DNA of 64,000 nucleotides. Origin: Luteitalea sp. TBR-22. GTDB taxonomy: Bacteria > Acidobacteriota > Vicinamibacteria > Vicinamibacterales > Vicinamibacteraceae. The translations under genes were made by a program, and so were the position numbers. This document shows, one piece after another, positions 44,487 through 56,849 of this stretch. The stretch's first letter is position 1. Every line of letters starts with the position of its first letter. The notes below the pieces were generated by a model. The model was not told where the DNA came from. It saw only the letters and a list, made by a program, of their open reading frames with translations, and searched no databases. The stretch is taken from positions 5,912,501 through 5,976,500 of the forward strand of contig NZ_AP024452.1 in NCBI RefSeq assembly GCF_016865485.1, read 5' to 3'.

Positions 44487-45864
44487 GTCCGTATCGGTCA
44501 TCGTGTCGATTGCGGCGCTGCTGGCCGGCTGCGCGGTCAAGGTGCCGGCGCCGACGAGCAGCCTGCCGACGCCCGTGGCGTCGCCCTCGTCGTGGGTCAC
44601 CGACGGCCAGTTCGAGGCGCGTTGGTGGCGCCAGTTCCAGGATCCTGTGCTGGACGCGCTGGTCACGGAGGCCATCGCTGCCAATCGGGACCTGCAGGCG
44701 GCAGCTGCACGGGTCATCGCCGCGCGGGAGCTCGCGGGCGCCACGCGCCTGAACCTGCTGCCGACCGGCGGGGTGGCCGCCAGCCTGTCACGCCAGCACC
44801 TCAGCGAGTTCCAGGCGCAGGGCCTGGAGTTGCCGACGCGAACGGGAACGGTCCAGCGCGCCGGCATCGACGTCGCCTGGGAAGCCGACGTGTTCGGGCG
44901 CCTGCGCGGCCGGACGCGGGCGGCAGAGGCGGACGCAATGGCCGCGGCGATGGATGCCCGTGGCGTGCAGGTCGCCGTCGCGGCTCAGGTGGCCTCTGCG
45001 TACTACGACTGGCAGGGGGCGGAGCGCGACCTCGACATCCTGGCCAACCTGCGCCAGCAGGTCCAGGACCTGCTGGCCAAGACGAGCGCGTTGATCGCGG
45101 GCGGTCGGCTCACGTCGCTGGACCTGCTGCGCGTCAGGCAACTCGACGACGAGATGGTGGCCGAGCAGGCGCTCGTCGCCCACACCGCCGAACGGGCGCG
45201 GCTGCGCCTGGCCACGCTGACCGGCCGATCGCCAGATGGCTGGTCGGTGCCGCCGACGCCAGCGGCGGCATTGCGGGCCCGGCAGCTCCCGATCGGCCAG
45301 ATGACGGAGGTGCTGGCACGGCGACCGGATGTCGGCATGGCGCAGGCGCGCCTGGACGCGGCCCTGGCCCGCGCCGGGGTGGCCCGTGCGGAGTTGCGTC
45401 CGCGCATCGACGTGATTGGATCCATCGGCCTTGTCGCCGGCGGTCTCGGGTCGTTGGCCGACGCCGGTGCCCTCTCGTGGCTGGCAGCACCGCGAATTGC
45501 GTGGTCGGTGCTGGACTTGCCACAGCTCCGCCGCCGAGCCCGCGCCGCCGGCGCCCTGGCCGACGCCGCGTTCGCCGAGTACGAGCAGGCGACGCTGCGC
45601 GCGCTCGAGGACGTCCGCACGGCGGTGGATGCCTACGGCGCCGCCACCGATCGCCTGTCGGCGACGCAGCGCCGCCTGGACGCGGCCTCCGGCGCGGCAG
45701 CCATCGTGACCGTGCAGTACCGCGAAGGACTCGTCGACTCGTTGGCCCGCACCCTGGCCGAACGTGACCGCATCGTCGGCGAGCTCGCGGCGAGCCGCGC
45801 CCTCACGGCCCACCAGCAGGCGGTGGTGGACGTGTACCGTTCGCTCGGCGGCGGCTGGCAGTGA
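44479..45864 (+). CDS. Outer-membrane efflux lipoprotein (OprM/NodT type)
   Basis: TolC-like channel of 461 residues completing the RND system. GTG 44479 (overlapping the pump gene by 8 nt) starts a lipoprotein signal ending ALLAGC. Conserved segments are FEARWWRQFQDPVLDALV, ANRDLQAAAARVIAARE, a paired repeat structure (LLPTGGVAASLSRQ and AELRPRIDVIGSIGL), and RRPDVGMAQARLDAALARAG, typical of the NodT family. Fully consistent with an adaptor-pump-channel operon. A hairpin 26 nt after the stop may end the transcript. Confidence 0.93.
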   Translation: MRKSVSVIVSIAALLAGCAVKVPAPTSSLPTPVASPSSWVTDGQFEARWWRQFQDPVLDALVTEAIAANRDLQAAAARVIAARELAGATRLNLLPTGGVAASLSRQHLSEFQAQGLELPTRTGTVQRAGIDVAWEADVFGRLRGRTRAAEADAMAAAMDARGVQVAVAAQVASAYYDWQGAERDLDILANLRQQVQDLLAKTSALIAGGRLTSLDLLRVRQLDDEMVAEQALVAHTAERARLRLATLTGRSPDGWSVPPTPAAALRARQLPIGQMTEVLARRPDVGMAQARLDAALARAGVARAELRPRIDVIGSIGLVAGGLGSLADAGALSWLAAPRIAWSVLDLPQLRRRARAAGALADAAFAEYEQATLRALEDVRTAVDAYGAATDRLSATQRRLDAASGAAAIVTVQYREGLVDSLARTLAERDRIVGELAASRALTAHQQAVVDVYRSLGGGWQ

Positions 45865-45889
45865 CCTCGAGCGCACTCCACGCGCATGA

Positions 45890-45920
45890 GGCCCGGCAGT
45901 GCATCTCGCGCTGCCGGGCC
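45890..45920 (+). terminator. Hairpin after the RND efflux operon
   Basis: GGCCCGGCAG (45890-45899) pairs perfectly with CTGCCGGGCC (45911-45920) across an 11-nt loop. No T-run follows, so it may be a rho-dependent end or an mRNA-protecting stem. Confidence 0.55.
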
Positions 45921-46152
45921 TGCTGCCTGGACTTCGAGTCCTTCCAGGGCAGCAACTGCGTGTGCAGGGCCATGCCCCGGCGACCACGACAGGCTCGGGG
46001 CGAACGAAGGCGGAACGACGCAGGTCGCGATGGGACAACCGGCAGACGCGCCGGCGCTGGTTCAGGGATAGGGCGGGGGCGAGGCGCAGCGACTGCGCGA
46101 ATCAGGCCAGCGAAGCGAGGGACGGTGGAATCGGGGTGGGCATCGCACGAAA

Positions 46153-46176
46153 GGGGCCGCCCGGTCGGGCGGCCCC
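46153..46176 (-). terminator. Terminator-like hairpin after the copZ-like gene
   Basis: GGGGCCGCCCG and CGGGCGGCCCC form a very stable stem with almost no loop. On the minus strand it is followed by TTTCG. It begins 16 nt after the stop of the CopZ-like gene. Confidence 0.7.
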
Positions 46177-46191
46177 TCGTCGATCGTCGCC

Positions 46192-46509
46192 TCAGTTGCG
46201 CGTTCGGCAACACCCGCCCGCGCGGGCGTAGGGATCGGGGAGCTCGGAGGCTGCGGCGTCACCTGTCACGACCGCTCGCGCCCCGTAGCCGGCGTGCTCG
46301 ATGGCAAGGATGAGTTCCTCGACACGCACGCGACCGGGCTCGGTGGTCACGATGGCACGGGCCGTGTCGAGGTCCACGTTGACGTCCACGACACCCGCGA
46401 TGCCGTCGAGGGCGCGAGTGACGTGGCGGACACAGGCGTCACACGACATGCCGGAGATCCGCAGCGACAGCGTTTTGGTCGAAGTCGAGGTTGGTGTGGT
46501 CGTATTCAT
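46192..46509 (-). CDS. CopZ-like heavy-metal-associated domain protein
   Basis: A 105-residue protein that is mainly one HMA domain. The metal site is GMSCDAC (C23 and C26) in the fold LRISGMSCDACVRHVTRALD, followed by VNVDLDTARAIV and ILAIEHAGYGA. It would bind Cu(I) or a similar soft metal and pass it to an ATPase such as CopA at 33940. The C terminus extends past the domain and ends with a second CC pair (AGGCCRTRN), which is not part of the usual chaperone. It follows two unknown genes in the same orientation (57 nt gap). Confidence 0.88.
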   Translation of the reverse strand: MNTTTPTSTSTKTLSLRISGMSCDACVRHVTRALDGIAGVVDVNVDLDTARAIVTTEPGRVRVEELILAIEHAGYGARAVVTGDAAASELPDPYARAGGCCRTRN

Positions 46510-46566
46510 GCCCGTGCCGACGCAGACGGGCAGCCGGCATTACAGCCGATGCCGGCGCCAGGGCCG

Positions 46567-47118
46567 TCACTCGATCACCTCGAGCGACAGCGTCTGCCAT
46601 TGGTCGCGACTCGACACACCGATCTCGCCACGGAAGTCACCGGCCACGTACCAGAGGAAGCCGACAGGTTCGCCGTCCTCGACATCCACGGCGAGTTCGT
46701 ACGGCTCGATGTCGTCGGTCGGCTGCCCGCGCCGCTGGAGCTCGGCCGCCACCAGCTCGCGCCCGCGCGCCCAGAGTCGCTTCGCGTCGTCGCACGCGGC
46801 GACCGCGATCCGACGCGCCGCCGGGTGCAGTCCCTGCGCATCCCCCTGAAGCTCCGCGACGATGGGAATGCCGTCGAAGTCGAGGGAGTCGGTCTGCCAC
46901 AGGCGGTCGTCGTTGAAGACCAGCACACCGAGTCGCGGGTCCTCGAGCTGCGTCTCGTTCCGTACACGGCGAGGGCCGGCAGGTTCGGGGGCCTGCGGCG
47001 GACCCACCGGGGGTGTGCCGCCTCGCGTGGTGTGGTCCACCTGCGTGCGACGCTGCAGCAGCGACAGCACGCCGACGATCACGAGCAGCAGGACACCGAG
47101 GATCAGTAGTGGCGACAC
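46567..47118 (-). CDS. Membrane-anchored protein of unknown function
   Basis: No family was recognised. The 183-residue product from GTG 47118 (GGGGAG upstream) has one N-terminal membrane helix (about 3-21, LLILGVLLLVIVGVLSLL), a Pro-rich linker and a soluble alpha/beta domain (about 60-183) with DDRLWQTDSLDFDGIPIVAE, a mixed helix with AKRLWARGRELVAAELQ and the end GEIGVSSRDQWQTLSLEVIE. It lies 18 nt after the larger membrane-protein gene and before the CopZ-like gene, so the three may act together. Confidence 0.6.
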   Translation of the reverse strand: MSPLLILGVLLLVIVGVLSLLQRRTQVDHTTRGGTPPVGPPQAPEPAGPRRVRNETQLEDPRLGVLVFNDDRLWQTDSLDFDGIPIVAELQGDAQGLHPAARRIAVAACDDAKRLWARGRELVAAELQRRGQPTDDIEPYELAVDVEDGEPVGFLWYVAGDFRGEIGVSSRDQWQTLSLEVIE

Positions 47119-47136
47119 GGAAACACTCCCCGCGAA

Positions 47137-48165
47137 CTAGCGAGTGAAGGTGTGGAGGCCGTCGGTCGAGCGCACCAGGTAGTCGTGACTGGCGTCGGCA
47201 TCGCACCGCAGGTGCAGCCGGGTGTCCGTGCCGCCGACGTGCGCCGCCGCGATGGTGAAACGCGGCAGGCCGACGCCGCGCGCCTGTGCTTCGGCCCGGG
47301 CGGCCTCCGATGCGCGCAGCAACACCTCGAACGAGCGCTGCACGACCTGGTGGGCCTGCGTGAGGGCGGCTGCATCCGGCCCGTCGGGCGAGCCGGCGAC
47401 GAGCACCGGAAAGCCGTCCTGGCGCTGCGCCCACCACGCCGACTCGGCCGACGACCACGCGAGCTCACCGAGCACGACGTCGAGCCGTCGCGCCCCGCGG
47501 GCCGGCGGCGCCGGCGGACCTGAGCGCAGGTGACGGGGATCGCCGGTGGAACTGGCCGCCGTGCCTCGCGCCGGCGCGCCGCCCTTGCGCGCGCGCAGCC
47601 TGGACAGCGTCTGGGCGTTGGCGTCCTGCACGGTCGCGCCGCGATGGCGCTCGACCCGCCGCTTGCCGTGGACGATGGTGAGGATGGCGAGCGCGAACAG
47701 GGCCGCGACGCCATAGGGCACCCACAGGTGGGCGTGGTCGATCAGGAAGTACAGGGCGACGAGCAGGCGGCCGGCAGCGACGCGGGCAGGGTGTCGCGGG
47801 TCCGGGCCCGTGAGGCCCGCCCAGGCGTCGTCGGCCAAGCGGCCGACGACCCAGAAGACGAAGGGGAGGGGCACGAGGTTGGCGAGGCAGCCCAGCGAGC
47901 TGCGGGCCATCTCGGCGCCCGTCGGCTTCCTGCCGCGGTCCTGCGGCGGTTCTGGGCGCGCGAGCACACCGCGCACCAGCCACTTCCACGCCGCGACGTA
48001 CAGCCAGAACGTCGCGAAGATGCGGATGAAGATGGCCGCGGCCCCGGCCTCGGGCTGCGTTGCCACGTTGGCCGAGAGCAGGAACAGCCCGCTCGCGACG
48101 AGAATGTGGAAGGCGAACCAGACGCTGGCCTTCAGGACGTGGCCGAGCCACGCGAGCAGGGACAT
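47137..48165 (-). CDS. Polytopic membrane protein of unknown function
   Basis: A 342-residue protein without a recognised family. The first half (1-175) has about five hydrophobic helices, for example VWFAFHILVASGLFLLSANV, FIRIFATFWLYVAAWKWLV and LWVPYGVAALFALAILTIV. The second half (about 225-342) is a soluble domain with a pattern of LDVVLGELAWSSAESAWWAQ and the end DASHDYLVRSTDGLHTFTR. First gene of a three-gene minus-strand set with another unknown protein and a CopZ-like chaperone; divergent from the cpaF-like gene. Confidence 0.6.
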   Translation of the reverse strand: MSLLAWLGHVLKASVWFAFHILVASGLFLLSANVATQPEAGAAAIFIRIFATFWLYVAAWKWLVRGVLARPEPPQDRGRKPTGAEMARSSLGCLANLVPLPFVFWVVGRLADDAWAGLTGPDPRHPARVAAGRLLVALYFLIDHAHLWVPYGVAALFALAILTIVHGKRRVERHRGATVQDANAQTLSRLRARKGGAPARGTAASSTGDPRHLRSGPPAPPARGARRLDVVLGELAWSSAESAWWAQRQDGFPVLVAGSPDGPDAAALTQAHQVVQRSFEVLLRASEAARAEAQARGVGLPRFTIAAAHVGGTDTRLHLRCDADASHDYLVRSTDGLHTFTR

Positions 48166-48304
48166 GGGCTGTAGACCTCAACGGCAAACAGGGCCGCCGG
48201 CGAACGAACAGGGGCTGCCGGTGCCGTCAGCCGGGCCACGGTCTCGCGTCCTGCGGGTGTGCGTCGGGTACGATGCGCACGCGCCCGCCACCGAGGAACC
48301 CGAC

Positions 48305-49390
48305 ATGCAGATGATCGACAAGCCCGGCCTCGCCCCCATCAGGCACCTGCTCGAGGATCCGGCGATCACCGAGATCATGATCAACGGTTCGCAGCAGGTC
48401 TACGTGGAGCGGGCCGGGCAGATGGTGGAGGTCCCGGGCGTGTTCACGCACGCCTCGCAGCTCGACCTCCTCGTCGACAACCTGGTGGTCGCGGCGGGGC
48501 GGGGCGTCAACGCCCGATCGCCCATGGCCGACTTCCGCATGGACGACGGGTCGCGCGTCAACGTGTGCATCGCGCCGGTGTCGCTGCAGGGGCCGGCGGT
48601 GACCATCCGCAAGTTCACCCACGCGGTGCGGACCTTCAACGACCTGGTACGCCACGGCACCCTGACCATGCCCATGGCGGAGTTCCTGACCTGCGCGGTG
48701 CGGGCGCGATTGAACATCGTCTTCGCCGGCGGCACCGGGACGGGCAAGACGACCACGTTGGGCATCATGGCCAACCAGATCACGCGCGGCGAGCGCGTGG
48801 TGGTCATCGAGGACACGGCCGAGCTCGACCTGGCGATCGCGCACTGCGTGCGGCTCGAGGCGCGGCGGGCCAACAACGAGGGCGCCGGAGCGATCACGCT
48901 GGCCGACCTGCTGCGCAACAGCCTCCGCATGCGCCCGACGCGCATCCTCGTCGGCGAGATCCGCGGCGACGAGGCCTTCGAGATGCTGCACGCGATGACC
49001 AGCGGCCACGACGGGTCGATGGCGGTGCTGCACGCGAGTTCCCCCGCGCACGCCGTGGCCCGCCTCGAGCTGATGCTGCTGTCGCGCGGGCTGGAACTGC
49101 CGCTCTGGGCGATCCAGCGCCAGATCAGCACGAGCGTCGACCTGATCCTGCAGCACCAGATCCTGCAGGACGGCGTGCGGCGGATCACCCACGTGAGCGA
49201 GGTGGGGCCCGTGCAGGACGGGCAGGTCTCCATCCGTCACCTGTTCGAGTACCGTCTGGCCGGCTATGCGGCAGACGGGCGGGCCGTCGGCGAGTTCGTG
49301 GCCACCGGCACGCGGCCGAAGTTCCGCGAGAAGCTGCGGCTGGCCGCCGGGCCCGGGGTGGACCGCCTGCTGGGACTGACCGGGCCCTGA
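48305..49390 (+). CDS. CpaF/VirB11-type secretion ATPase (orphan)
   Basis: Hexameric type II/IV secretion ATPase, 361 residues. It has an N-terminal domain (about 1-125: LLEDPAITEIMINGSQQVYV, DGSRVNVCIAPVSLQGPAVT), then Walker A GGTGTGKT (142-149), the Asp box VVIEDTAELDL, Walker B region RPTRILVGEIRGDEAFEML and the His box TSGHDGSMAVLHAS. This is the motor of tight-adherence pili or conjugation-type machines. It is shorter than usual CpaF (about 450), lacking the extra N-terminal part. No tad or type IV secretion genes are nearby, so its machine is unknown. Next gene is typA. Confidence 0.87.
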   Translation: MQMIDKPGLAPIRHLLEDPAITEIMINGSQQVYVERAGQMVEVPGVFTHASQLDLLVDNLVVAAGRGVNARSPMADFRMDDGSRVNVCIAPVSLQGPAVTIRKFTHAVRTFNDLVRHGTLTMPMAEFLTCAVRARLNIVFAGGTGTGKTTTLGIMANQITRGERVVVIEDTAELDLAIAHCVRLEARRANNEGAGAITLADLLRNSLRMRPTRILVGEIRGDEAFEMLHAMTSGHDGSMAVLHASSPAHAVARLELMLLSRGLELPLWAIQRQISTSVDLILQHQILQDGVRRITHVSEVGPVQDGQVSIRHLFEYRLAGYAADGRAVGEFVATGTRPKFREKLRLAAGPGVDRLLGLTGP

Positions 49391-49486
49391 CGGCGGCGGG
49401 GCCACCCCACGCGCACGGTCGCGGGCAGAGACGATCAGGAGGCGAAAGGCCATCGCCCGGCGCGCCGCCGCTGGTAGACTGGTGAG

Positions 49487-51319
<1,833 letters not shown>

Positions 51320-51326
51320 TCAGGAC

Positions 51327-53666
<2,340 letters not shown>

Positions 53667-53767
53667 CAGGGCGGGGCGGTCCCCTAACCCCAATCGGCGG
53701 TGGGTCCGGAATGATGAGGGCCGGGGGCCTAAAGTTTCCGGCGCAGCGACCGATTGCCTCGACAACC

Positions 53768-54319
53768 ATGATCTCCCTCCATACCCCCTCAGCCGCCCGC
53801 CTGACCCGGCGCCTCGTCGCCCTGGCCCTCGTCGTGGCCGGCACCGCGGTCGGCGCCTTGCGGGTCGAGGCGCGAGCGGGCGATGACGAGGCCCGGGCGA
53901 CCACCATCGCCCGGATGCTGCGGTTCGTGGAGTGGAACACCAAGGCGCCCGGGACGGGCCTGCGCGTGGCCGTCGTGGGGAACGCGGAACTCAGCGCGGC
54001 CCTCCGTGAGGCGTGCGCCGCGATCCAGCCGGGTGGCCACACGGTGACCGTGGTGGACGTGCCGTCGGTGGCGGCGCTGGCCGACGTGAAGGCGTCGGTG
54101 GTGGTCCTCGGGGAGGACTCGGCCGTCCTGGCGCGTCGCCTGTCGGAACAGGGCGTGGTGACCGTCGGCGACGGCGACTGCCCCGAGAACCGGGCGCTGG
54201 CGCTGAACATCCGGTCGGAGGGCGACCGGTACCGCCTGCAGGCCAACCCCACCGCGGCGGCCCGCGCCGGAGTCGTCCTGAGCTCGCGACTGCTCCGCCT
54301 GGCACAGATCGTCAATTAG
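53768..54319 (+). CDS. YfiR-like periplasmic protein (DUF4154 type)
   Basis: A 183-residue exported protein with a hydrophobic leader (about 14-33, [19 protein letters not shown]). The mature part shows [72 protein letters not shown] and [10 protein letters not shown], the pattern of YfiR/DUF4154 proteins. In Pseudomonas, YfiR binds the CHASE8 domain of the diguanylate cyclase YfiN and represses it. Here a CHASE8-type kinase is divergently encoded 101 nt away, so this protein may control a kinase instead. That coupling is inference from synteny. Confidence 0.8.
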   Translation: MISLHTPSAARLTRRLVALALVVAGTAVGALRVEARAGDDEARATTIARMLRFVEWNTKAPGTGLRVAVVGNAELSAALREACAAIQPGGHTVTVVDVPSVAALADVKASVVVLGEDSAVLARRLSEQGVVTVGDGDCPENRALALNIRSEGDRYRLQANPTAAARAGVVLSSRLLRLAQIVN

Positions 54320-54328
54320 GGAGCTTCA

Positions 54329-54354
54329 GTCGGCCTTCGGCAGGTCGGCCTTCG
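54329..54354. repeat. Direct repeat GTCGGCCTTCG after the yfiR-like gene
   Basis: GTCGGCCTTCG occurs at 54329-54339 and 54344-54354, and CAGTCGGCAG follows. Read on the minus strand it carries CGAAGGCCGAC and TGACGAAGGCCGA, linking it to the repeats at 27098 and 31785. Confidence 0.6.
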
Positions 54355-54398
54355 TCAGTCGGCAGTCCGTCGTCGCCTCGAACGCCAGGCGTCGATCG

Positions 54399-55313
54399 TC
54401 ACGTCTCGGCCGGCGCGTCCTCTTCCTCGAGGGGGGCGGGACGATGGCCCCAGCGGGTCAGCAGCACGCCGGCCGCGACCAGGATGGCGCCGACCAGGCG
54501 CATGCCCTGCAGGCGCTCGCCCAGCCACACCATCGCCACGAGCAGCGCCGCCACCGGCACCACGTTGGAGTAGATCGACGTGCGTGACGACCCGAGCTGC
54601 CGCACGCCCATGTACCAGGCGGTGTAGGAGAAGTTCAGCGCCAGCAGCGACGAGAACACGACGCAGATCCAGGCCACCAGCCGGACGTCGGCCCAGTGCG
54701 TGCGGGCGAAGTCGGCGGTCGAGAACGGCAGGAACAGCATCGTGCCGATCGCCATCGACAACCCCGTGACGACGATCGGCGCGTACGAGGCGAGCAGCGG
54801 CCGGCCGGCCACCGTGTAGATGGTCCAGCACAGCACGCACGCGATCATCATCAGGTCGCCGGTGGGCGAGCTCACGCCGGTGATGGCGCCGCCGCGCACG
54901 ATCAGGCTCACGCCGACGAACGACAGCGCCGTGCCCAGCCAGTGCGCCAGCGGCAGTCGCTCGTGCCCCACGGCCGCCGAGAGCAGGCTCACGGCCGCCG
55001 GCGTGCAGGCGATGATGATCGAGGCGTTCATCACGCTGGTGCGCTCGAGGCCGGCGATGAAGAGGATCTGGTACCCGAACTGGCCAATCAGGCCGAGCAC
55101 GACGATCACGCCCCAGTGGCGCGGGGTGATGCGGGCGACGTCCTCGCGGCGACGCGTGAGGAAGATGGCCGCCAGGAAGACCAGCGACGCGATCAGCAGG
55201 CGCAGCCCGTTGAAGGCCCGCGGCGGGACTTCCTGCAGCACGAACTTGATGACGCTGTAGTTGCTGCCCCAGATGATGGCGGTGAGCAGCAGGTAGAGGT
55301 CGACGCGGGTCAT
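54399..55313 (-). CDS. EamA/DMT-family transporter
   Basis: A 304-residue membrane protein with ten predicted helices made of two EamA repeats (about 5-140 and 150-290), the drug/metabolite transporter fold. The first repeat starts DLYLLLTAIIWGSNYSVIKF and the second has MIACVLCWTIYTVAGRPLL; the ends of each repeat have conserved PxxA-like turns (ACTPAAVSLLSA, YSNVVPVAALLVAMVWLGE). Substrate unknown, perhaps an amino acid or metabolite. It is downstream of atpE on the same strand (141 nt), probably with its own promoter. Confidence 0.9.
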   Translation of the reverse strand: MTRVDLYLLLTAIIWGSNYSVIKFVLQEVPPRAFNGLRLLIASLVFLAAIFLTRRREDVARITPRHWGVIVVLGLIGQFGYQILFIAGLERTSVMNASIIIACTPAAVSLLSAAVGHERLPLAHWLGTALSFVGVSLIVRGGAITGVSSPTGDLMMIACVLCWTIYTVAGRPLLASYAPIVVTGLSMAIGTMLFLPFSTADFARTHWADVRLVAWICVVFSSLLALNFSYTAWYMGVRQLGSSRTSIYSNVVPVAALLVAMVWLGERLQGMRLVGAILVAAGVLLTRWGHRPAPLEEEDAPAET

Positions 55314-55454
55314 TTCAACGCGGGAATTCTAAAGGTGAAATGACCGGTCCGCCGGGGAGGCGGAGTGGCCGGAGCGGGCCCGATGCCACGCTCCGGCGGC
55401 TTGCCCCGAGCACCAGCCGCGTCGGCGAGCCGACGCGACTCGTGTCGAGGGGTC

Positions 55455-55805
55455 TTACGCCAGGCCGAGGGCGCCGGCCCGGACGAAGAAGATGATCAGC
55501 GAGACGAGCAGCACGTAGATGACGAGCGACTCGATGAGCACCAGGCCCAGCAGGAGGGCGCCGCGGATGGCATCGGCCGCGCCCGGGTTGCGGGCGATGC
55601 CTTCGGCGGCCGCGCTCACGGCCTTGCCCTGCGCCATGGCGCCGAACGCCGCCGCGATGGCCAGCGCGAAGCCGGCGGTCACGACCGCCCACTGGGTCAC
55701 GCCCGGGGCCACGGCGCCGGCCGCGGCGGCTTCCTGGGCGTACGCCGGCGAGATCAGGCCAGCGGCCATGACCAGCGCGAGAACTGCGAAGAACTTCTTC
55801 ATCAT
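55455..55805 (-). CDS. atpE: ATP synthase F0 subunit c with signal-like N terminus
   Basis: Proteolipid of the F0 ring, 116 residues. ATG 55805 has GAGGAGG at good spacing. The first 23 residues (ending SPAYAQ) resemble a cleaved signal peptide, as in some other phyla; the core is two helices (about 38-62 and 82-112). The ion-binding glutamate is E92 in [12 protein letters not shown]59 on helix 1 lies 33 residues before E92; with S93 and Y97 this matches Q32, E65, S66 and Y70 of the sodium-binding c ring of Ilyobacter. V63 and T67 of that ring are Leu here. Coupling to Na+ is therefore possible. Confidence 0.93.
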   Translation of the reverse strand: MMKKFFAVLALVMAAGLISPAYAQEAAAAGAVAPGVTQWAVVTAGFALAIAAAFGAMAQGKAVSAAAEGIARNPGAADAIRGALLLGLVLIESLVIYVLLVSLIIFFVRAGALGLA

Positions 55806-55856
55806 GCGAGTGCCTCCTCGAGGCGCGTCAAACGACAATCGTCGGCATTAAAGGGT

Positions 55857-55893
55857 CGCGACCGGTGGTCGCGCGGCGCGCCTGTGGCGCGCC
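55857..55893 (-). other. Two tandem hairpins between atpB and atpE
   Basis: CGCGACC-GGT-GGTCGCG (55857-55873) and GGCGCGCC-TGT-GGCGCGCC (55875-55893) are perfect stems side by side in the 209-nt gap before atpE. Such stems commonly mark mRNA processing or protection points that raise expression of the c subunit, needed in about ten copies per complex; that role is inferred. Confidence 0.6.
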
Positions 55894-56014
55894 TGGGTCG
55901 GGTGCAGGCCGGGGCCCGACGAATAGCCGAGGCCTGCCCCGTGCCGCCGCCCCGCACGATGCGCAGGCGTCGGGTGTGCGTGGGCGCCGACCAGGGGTCG
56001 ACGCCGAATCGTCC

Positions 56015-56824
56015 CTACGCCGCCGCGTGAGCGTGCGCCGGGGAGTCGCCGTGCGCATGGTGGTCATCGTGGTCGGCATCGTCATGCCCATGCTCCACGT
56101 GCACCGCGCCGGAGAGGTAGATGATCGTCAGCAGCGTGAAGATGTAGGCCTGCAGCGACCCGGTGATCACGCCCAGGAACATCATCGGCAGCGGCACGAG
56201 GAAGGGCACGATGCTGGCCATGATGAGCACCACGAGCTCCTCGCCGTAGACGTTGCCGAACAGGCGCAGCGACAGCGACATGACGCGCGACATGTGGCTG
56301 ATCACCTCGATCGGCGCCATGATCGGCGCGACGAACAGCGGCACGCCCGGCGGGATGATGAAGTGCTTGACGTAGGACACCAGGCCCTGCGCCTTGATGC
56401 CCTGCAGGTGGTAGTACACCCACACCGTCAGCGCGCAGCCCAGCGTGGTGCTGATGTTGGCCGTCGGCGACATCAGGCCGGGCACCTTGCCGATGGCGTT
56501 GGCCAGGAAGATGAAGATGAAGATCGAGCCGACCAGCGGCAGGAACTTCGGCCCCTGCGGCCCGACGTTCTCCTTGAGCAGGCCGACGAGGAAGCCGACG
56601 ATGTCCTCGAGGACGATCTGGAGCTTGCCCGGATTGTCGACGCTGAAGCTCGAGCGGACGGCCAGGCAGAAGACGGTGACCGCGAGCACGATCAGTCCGC
56701 ACATGACGAGGTGATCGGGGATCACCACCAGGCCGGGCGCGTACGTCTTGCCGAGCAGCGGCGCGACCACCGGCCCGAGCAGCCGGTTGACGAGCTCGAC
56801 GATCCAGAGTGTGTGATGTTCCAT
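56015..56824 (-). CDS. atpB: ATP synthase F0 subunit a
   Basis: Membrane stator subunit forming the ion half-channels, 269 residues from ATG 56824 (MEHHTLWIVELVNRLLGP). Five or six helices are visible. The essential arginine is R187 in SLSLRLFGNVYGEELV; other family residues are SVDNPGKLQIVLED, GKVPGLMSPTANISTTLG and the last-helix QAYIFTLLTIIYL. The C-terminal tail (about 245-269) is rich in His and Asp (HGHDDADHDDHHAHGD), an unusual feature that could bind metal. Follows atpI by 25 nt. Confidence 0.95.
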   Translation of the reverse strand: MEHHTLWIVELVNRLLGPVVAPLLGKTYAPGLVVIPDHLVMCGLIVLAVTVFCLAVRSSFSVDNPGKLQIVLEDIVGFLVGLLKENVGPQGPKFLPLVGSIFIFIFLANAIGKVPGLMSPTANISTTLGCALTVWVYYHLQGIKAQGLVSYVKHFIIPPGVPLFVAPIMAPIEVISHMSRVMSLSLRLFGNVYGEELVVLIMASIVPFLVPLPMMFLGVITGSLQAYIFTLLTIIYLSGAVHVEHGHDDADHDDHHAHGDSPAHAHAAA

Positions 56825-56849
56825 GTGCCTGTCGGCGGGGGCCGGTCGG

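Larger units (their letters stand above)
45865..46191. other. Non-coding gap between the RND operon and the copZ-like gene
   Basis: These 327 nt lie between convergent genes. A hairpin at 45890-45920 follows the RND operon and a terminator at 46153-46176 follows the minus-strand gene. A plus-strand frame from GTG 45861 with a Cys-rich start (CISRCRACCLDFESFQ) runs through the hairpin; it has no ribosome-binding site and no recognised relatives, so it is not called as a gene. Confidence 0.55.

Noticed and set aside
46153-46176. Possible mobile-element end or attachment site
   Set aside because: Stem plus short T-run right after a gene is better explained as a terminator; there is no integrase or duplicated target site nearby.
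45861-46313. Plus-strand frame with a Cys-rich start (CISRCRACCLDFESFQ)
   Set aside because: It runs through a hairpin and into the antisense of the CopZ-like gene, and turns into Arg-rich low-complexity residues.
47810-48304. Upstream extension of the CpaF-like gene
   Set aside because: It is antisense to the divergent membrane-protein gene and has no CpaF features; the family N terminus starts at 48305.
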